NCBI GenBank assembly: GCA_950295325.1
Contig: OX485808.1
Location: forward strand, 562,501-622,500
Reading direction: 5' to 3'
DNA from: Polytrichum commune
Taxonomy: Eukaryota; Streptophyta; Polytrichopsida; Polytrichales; Polytrichaceae
Length of the DNA stretch: 60,000 bases
Both the position numbers and the translations under genes were made by a program. The notes under the pieces are model-generated. The model worked only from the letters and a program-made list of their open reading frames with translations, was not told where the DNA came from and made no database searches. Shown here piece by piece: positions 48,442 through 58,300 of this stretch (the first letter of the stretch is position 1; every line of letters begins with the position of its first letter).

Positions 48442-49360
48442 TATTATAAGTGTTTTATTAAGCAACATATATTTGAATGTCAATAAATGACATGTTTTGG
48501 TTTGGATTATTATAATAAAAATTAGCAATGAACAGAAAGTATTTAAAATGATCCATGGTAATACGTTTCCTTCCTTCTTGCTTCATTTAAAATCTTTATA
48601 ATTGAAAATATTCAATTCATGTAGTACTATATTAGGTCATGAACCCTAAACCCATGCACCTTTACTAATTTTGAATTCATTACTCATGTGTTACCGCTCA
48701 TTGCTCATGTGTTACTACTCACTGCTCATGTCATACTGCTCACCCCTCACTGCTCATTGCTCATAAGATAGCTTCCGTCATCATGGCACATTGTAAACAT
48801 ACATATAGACGTCAATATATAAGGTTCATATTTTGATCAATTTCTCGTTTTTATTCTTATGTTGATTGTCATTTCTTTTGGTGTTTATCATAATTTGAAC
48901 ATCATGAGTTTGCTCAATGCTATTATTTCCAACCGGTCCATGCTCTTCACGTTGACACTATTGATCATTTGTCATCACGTGTTGCCATTCTTGGTATGCC
49001 ACAATTTAATCATTGACATTTGGAGCACCATGGTTGAATTGCAACTAGTTAGTTTCTTATGCACAACTATGTTGCAATTAACTAATTGATTAAAAAAAAT
49101 TTAAAGCTCAAAGAAAATTATCCAGAAAAGGGGGGGGGGGAATGAACCCCTAAATTCTATAAGTGAAATATCCTCAGTTAATCCATATCATTAAGGAATT
49201 TATGTCAAACTATAAGGCATCCTAGATACACCCTCTGTAGATTTTTATATCAAGATACGTTTGTCCAAAAAGCAAGAATTAAGGTAAATAACCCCCCATC
49301 AAATACCATGTTAATTCATGTGTATACTTTAAATTACAAGGAATGATCTCTGCGAATTTG
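48442..49360. other. Intergenic with short tandem repeats
   Basis: 48675-48765 holds irregular repeats of a CTCACTGCTCATG-type unit. A G10 run lies near 49131-49140. No gene is seen. Confidence 0.55.
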
Positions 49361-49634
49361 CAACCTCCTTTCAACTCCCAATTCTATAACGATAAAATGC
49401 TCATTAATTGAATATAATATTAGTCAACAAGCTTAGGCACTTCCCCACATCATGTTGACATTGTTGCTTTGTATGGCGAAAAACTACAAGATTCCCAAGA
49501 AATACTCCCTCCATTCCATGGCCCATCCAAGTGCCTAAGCTTGTTGACTAATGTTATGAGTGGAGATCGCATGTAACTACACTTTGACACCTATCGATGT
49601 GGCCCACTTTACTTTTGACATAGCACAATAATTT
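49361..49634. repeat. Family C repeat, copy 2 (~270 bp)
   Basis: Partner of 42676-42955. The internal inverted pair is clean here: ATTAGTCAACAAGCTTAGGC near 49420 and its inverse near 49540. It also holds TACTCCCTCCATTCC, which resembles the Stowaway MITE end, but no matching second end is present. Confidence 0.85.
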
Positions 49635-50240
49635 TGATCAAGATAACTTTCTTTGAACCATAACCTTTATGAACCCACAATATCATATGTCCAAAACTAG
49701 AATATGAAATAAATGATTTTAAATATATATATATATATATGTGTGTATATATGTATATAATAGTATATAATAGTTTAAAAATAGAAACATGGTTTATTGT
49801 GGGTAAAATATAATATCAATGTAGTAACAAGATTGTATCAAAGTATGTATTATTTCATTTCATTTTCAATATAAACATGCAATTAATGATAAGGCACCTT
49901 AATTTTCAACATACACATAAACTATAGTGGGTTACGACACTTTCTACCCATCCCAACTTCCAACCATAGTAATAGGCGTAAACAATGTACTGCTTGAATC
50001 AATAATTTTGACTACTTGACTCCATGTAATAATTGATTGCCAAAGGCATGCTTCATGGTAAATATTTATGGAAGACCCAAATTACACAAGAATTCCAAAC
50101 GTGTCATTGGCAACATAGCCGAATGCAACGATGCAATGGAATGATTGGGTCCTTCACTTTGCACATTTATTTCTTTATTTACCCATATTGATGGACAACA
50201 AGCACATACAACTCAAGGCGTGTTTACACAAAAGCCAATA
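49635..50240. other. Intergenic with AT microsatellite
   Basis: TA/TG-type microsatellite at 49723-49760. No gene. Confidence 0.6.
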
Positions 50241-50430
50241 GGCCATGGCTCTTGAGAATCTTGGAGTTCTCATTGGTTGAGAGTGTCATGAGCCCCTGCT
50301 TTAGGTTTACATGAGGGTAGTTTTGGACCACAACCCATCACATCCTCAAAGAATGAAAAAGCTTCATGGAATCCCACATGCCAAGTATGGTTAATATTGG
50401 CCAAGATTGTAAGGTTTTTTTTAGACGGCT

Positions 50431-52193
50431 TGTGAGCCCAAAATGGCGTGCTCACATGTGTCTTAGGAGTAAGGATTGTTAGCTTTTAGGATTTAATGTT
50501 TTATGTCAATTATCTAAAACATAAAAAGAGTGCAAGCCCTAGGCTTTGAGTTGAGTTGAATATTAGGAAACTAGTTAGCACTTTAGCCTTAAAAGAAGGT
50601 AGTTAGATGAGAGGAGCCAGGATGGATGCTCACATGTGATCCTGTGCTCGGTAAGTATAAAAATTAGGATTAGGCATTAGGATTATCTATTCAAAACATA
50701 AAGGGTGTTAGAGTTCAAGTCGAAAGTTAGGATTGGAATTTTAATTGCAAGTATGGATTGTAGGATTAGATTGGCGTAGTTGGTTTGATTGAAATAGGGG
50801 GAGAGGTGGAAAGGTTAGTTAGCCTTAAGAGAAAGTAAAAGCTGGAAGTCCTTAAGCCTTGAAGGCTGGGGTTGATGGCTTGGGGGAAAACGCTGGTTTT
50901 CATTAAGGGCAGGGGCTTCGGCCATGTTGGACTAACTGGGTGGCTGAATTGGGCTCTCTGCTGCCCGTTTTGGGGTAAGGGCCACCATCAACCTAGGAAA
51001 TCCCGGATCGGCAGTTGGAAGGCACAACGGCCAGCGGAGGCGGAGCGGGGAACTCACTCATTCTCATTGGGAGAGGAGACAAGGGGCTGAAGCCCTGTCA
51101 ACATGAGGTCGGCACAGAATGGCAAGATTCAAGCAATGTGAGCGGCAGGGGAGAGAAGAACACGTCTGAGCTCACATGGGTGAGATTGCGAGAGGTGAGG
51201 GAGAGCCTGGTCTGGGGTAGGAGGTAATTACTTCAGCTCATAAGTTTTGATTTCGCACAAACCAAATGCAGATGGGCAGCCGCAGCTGGTTGGGTGAGGG
51301 GAGCAATTGTATGCCGACAGGAGCAAGGTGAGAATACATTCGCAATTGCGAAGCCAAGGGGGTGAGCGAGGAATCCAAGGATTCCGAAGGAGTGAGGAAA
51401 AGAATAGTGGGTGAGCAGCAGGAGCGCAAGTCAAGCAAGGATGGACCTGAACCGAAGGAAAAATCACGTCCAGTGGGCGCATGTGGATTCTGAATGACTG
51501 AAATCAGGGGAAGAATGACCTCAGGTTGCAAAGGATGTACCGTAAAGCCAGAGGTAGTATTTCGAACTGACCCCAGCTTGGAAGGGGCGGACGAGGATCA
51601 GTATGGGCTTCAAGGCAAGGAGGAGCGGACCTTGGAGGAGAGCTGGACAGCTGGTGCGGGGAAGGACCGAGGTAGTGACTAAAGGCCTCTGTCGACGGGT
51701 GTTGACGGCCCACGACGGGCGTTGACGGGTTCTGCCCGGAGGTAAACAACGCATTATCATGGTTGCAGGGAGTCGACTGAGGGTAGGGGGTGTACTTAAA
51801 GTTAATGGTCATAGGGCCATGTATGTGTGGGTGGAAAGGTTTCCCCAAAGCTTGAGGGAATTAGAAGGAAAATTTGATAGATCAGCGGGAATTAGGTGAC
51901 TTAAGTAAGTAGGTTAATCACTAGAGGAAGGAGGGGCAGTAGGTTAGTCTAAGTGGCATATGGGGGTTAACCTCATGTAAGGAGTTGAGTTGTCAAGCGA
52001 TCACAAGGTGCTCAAGTGTTTTTTAAACACTAATGACCTTTGGTTCTCCAAATAAGAGTGTGGGATTTATACATGCTTTCATTAAATGGATTGTGATTTA
52101 GAGACAATAGTTTAGGCCCACGAAAGAGGTACATGTCAACCCTGACTTCCACCCGGACTAGGACGCAAAGGGATGGGGGGTTTAGGGCTGACA
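50431..52193. mobile_element. Solo-LTR-like insertion, family B copy 2 (1763 bp)
   Basis: Starts TGTGAGCCCAAAATGGCG, ends GGGCTGACA, and is flanked by exact CGGCT copies (50426-50430, 52194-52198). The left duplicated segment is uninterrupted at the same point (AGACGGCTCTTCC near 6195), an empty site that proves the insertion. It is related to 37773-39670 at both ends and in a few internal blocks. The middle (50870-51760) is GC-rich, with open frames on both strands that match nothing known. Confidence 0.93.
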
Positions 52194-52198
52194 CGGCT

Positions 52199-54850
52199 CT
52201 TCCAAGTAGGCTTGGTGATATTTTCTATAGGAATTTGGGTTTACACTAAGGACTTGAACCCTCCAAAACACTTTGGGCTATAGTTCATAGACTTATTTAT
52301 GGTGTCATCCAAAAAGCGGGGTACCATGGTCATTTAAGAGCCATGGCCTAATGGTTTTGGTGTAATAACGCCCTTAAAAAGCATCCAAAACTCCAATCCT
52401 TATTGCATGAAAGTGGATTGCATTTATTAAAACCAAAAAGTCTAAAAGGTGGTAAACAAATTAGAATAACGTATGATTACACTTAGTGGTTTTGAGGAAT
52501 TCACTTAGCCTTATGTGTGGTATACACGTGAGTAATCCGGGTATTTTATTGGGGGCTATAATGTGAATATTTAGAACTGTAAGTGACCCAAATTTCATAT
52601 GAATTGGTCCTCCAACTCTACTAGTACTTATAATTCTTGGCCATGTGTTTTTAAGGGATCCTATGTTAATTATGAAGTTTTGAAATGGTCTCTCTACATT
52701 GTCCAACAACAATACAATTAAATATAAAACATCATGTTGGCGGAAAATTTATTTTGAGCATGTCAACACTCTTCACCAATGTGCACCTCCTACATATTCA
52801 CTCCTTTCAATAATGATGACAAAGATAATGCCCTTGATCGAAGCAAAACTTGTATAATTTACTCATCGAGAAATTCATTAAAGTGACATGAGAGTCATAG
52901 CTTCATTCATAGGAGAAGAGCACACAAGTTCTAAGCTCTTGTTTACCTCTTGCCAAATGCCAATGCATATGTGACTTGCTCTTGCGACCCAACTCATAGT
53001 GTCCGTAGTTGTTTCACAACCTCCATGTTGTGTTCAAATTTTGAATCCTAAACCTTCAAAGTTCCAACCCTTCCCTCACCAAACAATTGACATCCCCAAT
53101 TGTCCAAGGTATATCCATGTTTCAACACAAATGTAATGTCTTTTCATCAAGCCCATTGAACCTACTATACAAAAATTAGAATATTCTATGCACATACTAC
53201 ATTTGAAAAAATGTAATCTAATGACGTGGAATTTGTAGAATTGTATATTAATTGATATAGCATTCTAACCTTTATGCTACTAATTGATACTATGTAACTT
53301 CAACTCCAAATATGATAATTATTTTAAAGGAATGAACTGCACCCTGCATTTTAATTTGGACCTTTTTGTTCTAATTTACCTGAACTGGAATCCCCGGGCT
53401 AGTCGTGTGATTGGGATTGTCTTTCAATGCACGTATTAGTTTTATGCAACAATTTGCTTCATTTCACTATACTATGGTGCATAACAGAAAGAGATGAGAA
53501 AGTCTTATGATTATCATACAAAATTATTATTTGTATGATGCTATTTCAACATTTTATTATCTTGACATCATAAATTTGCATCTAGAAAGTGTGTGATGTC
53601 ACTAAAATTACAATGTCGTTGGTCCTATGTGGACAATTTATATGAACAACATGCTTTATAATTATTATTTTTGGATGTATTCCCGTCGTTAATTACGCAC
53701 TTCGAATCTTTATCTAATCGATTCCTTGCCAAGACTTGCGGAAGAAACCCATACATAAAATGTACAACATCTTTGTTGATGCTCCACAAATTCCAAGAAA
53801 AGGTTCACCAAGGTGGAACGTGGTGTCTCCACATGGATAAGTGCAAACCTCAACATAGATCATGTTGTCCAATCGAAATATGCATCTACATTCACGAGCT
53901 TCACAAATCAAAATGCAATATCTAGACAAGGATTTATAAAAGTCCAAAAATTGGAAAATGACCAATTAACAAGTAAAGAAAATTTCAATGTTGGGTGATT
54001 TTGACGTTTCTTCGCGTTGAAGAATGTTGGAAGAAATTTTGCAAGACCATGAAATGTTTGATCCATCTCACGCCAAAGTTTGATGGGTTTTTTTTCTTCA
54101 CCTCTCATGGTGAACTTTTGCCCCAAAAAGCATTTGGCTTTGCCAAAAAGAAAACATTGTATGTCACCACTTTCAATGAAAGCCTTCCAATTGAGCTCTA
54201 TTGTTGTTGTTGTTGATTGCTAAAATGTGGACACAATGTTATGCTTTGTGAATCTTGAGCACCTTTTCCTCGAGTGGGTTGCGAAAAAAGTTACAAAAGT
54301 TGCATTTTTTTTTTTTTTTTTTTTTCTCCCCGGTGGTACAACAAATTCGCAATCACAATGATGGGAGTATTCTTCCATCCAAAATCAAAGTCTTGCAAAT
54401 ATGGTTTCACCTTCTTGTGAGGAGAGAGTTGGAGAAAACATTATCTACATGTAGATAGTTCCAATGATGGAGTGGAAAGTTGAGAGAAGGCGTGTGGCAA
54501 TGTATATTGCTTTGTTTTGTTGACGAGTAGATGAGATATGCAAATACTTGCAAAGTTTTGTGGGTAGACCATGAAGGAGTTGAGAGTTACATGGAATAGA
54601 TGCATTAGATGCACAATCAACATCCATTCAATATAACATGCCTTGTCTTCATATGACTATGCTAAGTGCCTTTATTGACCCCCCATACAATATACACATT
54701 GGAAATGTAAAAAATCTTGCAAAGCAAATGTAGTTTCACTTACATAAAGCTCAAAGACGTTGCATTTTTCAAATCAACTTTTGATTGTAGCACCACACAA
54801 TATCCTTACATCCACTCAATTCCGGATACAATAATAGAGGAAATACATGA
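52199..54850. other. Non-coding flank downstream of gene 2
   Basis: Parallel to 6190-8800. It has about 120 bp absent from the left copy (about 52560-52670), (TTG)5 at 54201-54215 and a T21 run at 54305-54325. No gene. Confidence 0.65.
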
Positions 54851-55350
54851 TGCATCCACCTACTAAAGGCCTATGGTATCTCTTACAAGCCTATTTACTA
54901 ACATATTTGGAAGGGGGGACAACAAGGCCAACTCATCCAACCTCCAATATCTCCTTCCACATTTTACAACTAGTTACTTAAGCAAGTTCTAGGATGTCAA
55001 ATTAATCCACGCATCGGGTATCTTGTATACGCCATTACGCCCTTTCAAGTGCAACACATCAAAATGTCAATATACCAAAGGCCTCTAGTATCTACTATAG
55101 GCCATTCCAATCAAATAAATCCAACAAGGTCAAGGAAGTTGAGTCCACAACGTCCCCTGAACCTCATTTGAGCCTTTACACACATTTAAATATAAAGATA
55201 TTAAGGAAGTTAAGTTATCCCAAAACCTCAAATATGTTTTCTAAGCCTTGACATCTACATAAGTTGACTCTACTCCGAAAGACCATGTTGCCCACCGCCT
55301 CAGATATATCTTTCCAGCTAATACCCAACGCCTTACATTTTCAAGCCTAC
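54850..55350 (-). pseudogene. Eroded LRR units beyond the stop codon of gene 2
   Basis: Counterpart of 8800-9300 with the same decayed units, so decay began before the duplication. Confidence 0.6.
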
Positions 55351-55358
55351 ACAACCAT

Positions 55359-58300
55359 TCATTTTGATCGACAACACTGAATCCAAGACATCAATTTTCT
55401 CCAGAATTGACTCAAACGTTTGCCCTTGCATAACTTCACCTCTTTGACCTCCCTTGTCCCGCAAAGATCAATTTCCTCCGAGGTCGTCACAAAGGTCTTA
55501 TCAAAGGCCTTTGGTATCCCCTTCAAGCCTTCACAACCACTAAAGTCGAGGGAGGTCAAGGAGGTCAAGTTACCCAACGCCTCCGGTATCTCCTTCAAGC
55601 CTTCACACTTACTTAAGTCCACGGAGGTCAAGGGGGTTAAGTTACTCAATGCCTCCGGTATCTCCTTCAAGCCTTTACACTCAATAAAGTCGAGGGAGGT
55701 CAAGGAGGTCAAGTTACCCAACGCCTCCGGTATCTCCGTCAAACTTTTACACCACCTTAAACGAAGGGATGTCAACGAGGTCAAGTTACCCAACGCCTCC
55801 GGTATCTCCGTCAAGCTTTTACACCGCCTTAAACGAAGGGATGTCAACGAGGTCAAGTTACCCAACGCCTCCGGTATCTCCGTCAAGCTTTTACACCGCC
55901 TTAAAGGAAAGGTGGTCAAGGAAGTTAAATTACCCCACGCCCCGGGTATCTCCTTCAAGCCTTTACACCCACTTAAGGTGAGGGCGGTCAAGGAGGTCAA
56001 GTTACCCAACGCCTCTGGTATCTCCTTCAAGCCTTTACACCCCCTTAAGTCGAGGGTCGTCAAGGAGGTCAAGTTACCCAACGCCTCCGGTATCTCCGTC
56101 ATGCTTTTACACCAACTTAAGTCGAAGGAGGACAAGGAGGTCAAGTTACCCAACGCCTCCGGTATCTCCTTCAAGCCTTCACACCCACTTAAGTTGAGGG
56201 ACGTCAAGGAGGTCAAGTTACCCAACGCCTCCGGTATCTCCTTCAAGCCTCTACACCAACTTAAGTCGAGGGCGGTCAAGGAGGTCAAGTTACCCAACGC
56301 CTCCGGTATCTCCTTCAAGCCTTTACACTTCCATAACTTGAGGGAGGTCAAGGACGTCAAGTTACCCAACGCCTCCGGTATCTCCTTCAAGCCTTCACAA
56401 CCACTTAAGTTGAGGGACGTCAAGGAGGTAAAGTTACCCAACGCCTCTGGTATCTTCTTCAAGCCTTTACACCAACTTAAGCCGAGGGACGTCAAGGAGG
56501 TAAAGTTACCCAACGCCTCTGGTATCTCCTTCAAGCCTTCACACCCACTTAAGTCGAGGGAGGTCAAGGAGGTCAAGTTACCCAACGTATCCGGTATCTC
56601 CTTCAAGCCTTCACACCCACTTAAGTCGAGGGAGGTCAAGGAGGTCAAGTTACCCAACGCCTTCGGTATCTCCTTCAAGCCTTTACACTTCCATAACATG
56701 AGGGAGGTCAAGGAGGTCAAGTTACCCAACGCCTCCGGTATCTCCTTCAAGCCTTTACACTTACTTAAGTCGAGGGACGTCAAGGAGGTCAAGTTACCCA
56801 ACGCCTCCGGTATCTCCTTCATGCCTTCACACCCACTTAAAGCGAGGGAGGTCAAGGAGGTCAAGTTACCCAACGCCTCCGGTATCTCCTTCAAGCCTTC
56901 ACACCCACTTAAGTTGAGGGACGTCAAGGAGGTCAAGTTACCCAACGCCTCCGGTATCTCCTTCAAGCCTTCACACCCACTTAAGTTGAGGGACGTCAAG
57001 GAGGTCAAGTTACCCAACGCCTCCGGTATCTCCTTCAAGCCTTCACACCCACTTAAGTTGAGGGAGGTCAAGGAGGTCAAGTTACCCAACGCCTCCGGTA
57101 TCTCCTTCAAGCCTTTACACTTCCATAACCTGAGGGAGGTCAAGGAGGTCAAGTTACCCAACGCCTCCGGTATCTCCTTCATGCCTTCACACATACTTAA
57201 GTCGAGGGAGTTCAAGGAGGTCAAGTTACCCAACGCCTCCGGTATTTCCTTCAAGCCTTCACACCAACTTAAGTCGAGGGAGGTCAAGGAGGTCAAGTTA
57301 CCCAACGCCTCCGGTATCTCCTTCATGCCTTCACACCCACTTAAGGCGAGGGAGGTCAAGGAGGTCAAGTTACCCAACGCCTCCGGTATCTCCGTCATGC
57401 TTTTACACCAACTTAAGTCGAAGGAGGACAAGGAGGTCAAGTTACCCAACGCCTCCGGTATCTCCTTCAAGCCTTCACACCCACTTAAGTTGAGGGACGT
57501 CAAGGAGGTCAAGTTACCCAACGCCTCTGGTATCTCCTTCAAGCCTTTACACCCCCTTAAGTCGAGGGTCGTCAAGGAGGTCAAGTTACCCAACGCCTCC
57601 GGTATCTCCGTCATGCTTTTACACCAACTTAAGTCGAAGGAGGACAAGGAGGTCAAGTTACCCAACGCCTCCGGTATCTCCTTCAAGCCTTCACACCCAC
57701 TTAAGTTGAGGGACGTCAAGGAGGTCAAGTTACCCAACGCCTCCGGTATCTCCTTCAAGCCTTCACACCCACTTAAGTTGAGGGAGGTCAAGGAGGTCAA
57801 GTTACCCAACGCCTCCGGTATCTCCTTCAAGCCTTTACACTTCCATAACCTGAGGGAGGTCAAGGAGGTCAAGTTACCCAACGCCTCCGGTATCTCCTTC
57901 AAGCCTTCACACCCACTTAAGTTGAGGGAGGTCAAGGAGGTCAAGTTACCCAACGCCTCCGGTATCTCCTTCAAGCCTTTACACTTCCATAACCTGAGGG
58001 AGGTCAAGGAGGTCAAGTTACCCAACGCCTCCGGTATCTCCTTCATGCCTTCACACCCACTTAAGGCGAGGGAGGTCAAGGAGGTCAAGTTACCCAACGC
58101 CTCTGGTATCTCCTTCAAGCCTTCACACCCACTTAAGTCCATGGTGGTCAAGGAGGTCAAGTTACCCAACGCCTCCGGTATCTCCTTCAAGCCTTTGCAC
58201 CAACTTAAGTCGAGGGAGGTCAAGGAGGTCAAGTTACCCAACGCCTCCGACATTTCCTTCAAGCCTACACAACAACTTAAGTCGAGGGAGGTCAAGGAGG

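Noticed and set aside
49498-49520. Stowaway MITE end (CTCCCTCCATTCC)
   Set aside because: Only one end is present and the same motif sits inside both copies of a larger repeat, so a Stowaway element cannot be claimed.
50872-51848. Overlapping open frames on both strands in the GC-rich middle of an LTR element
   Set aside because: GC-rich sequence lowers stop frequency; none shows a domain, and they lie inside a non-coding LTR-type insertion.
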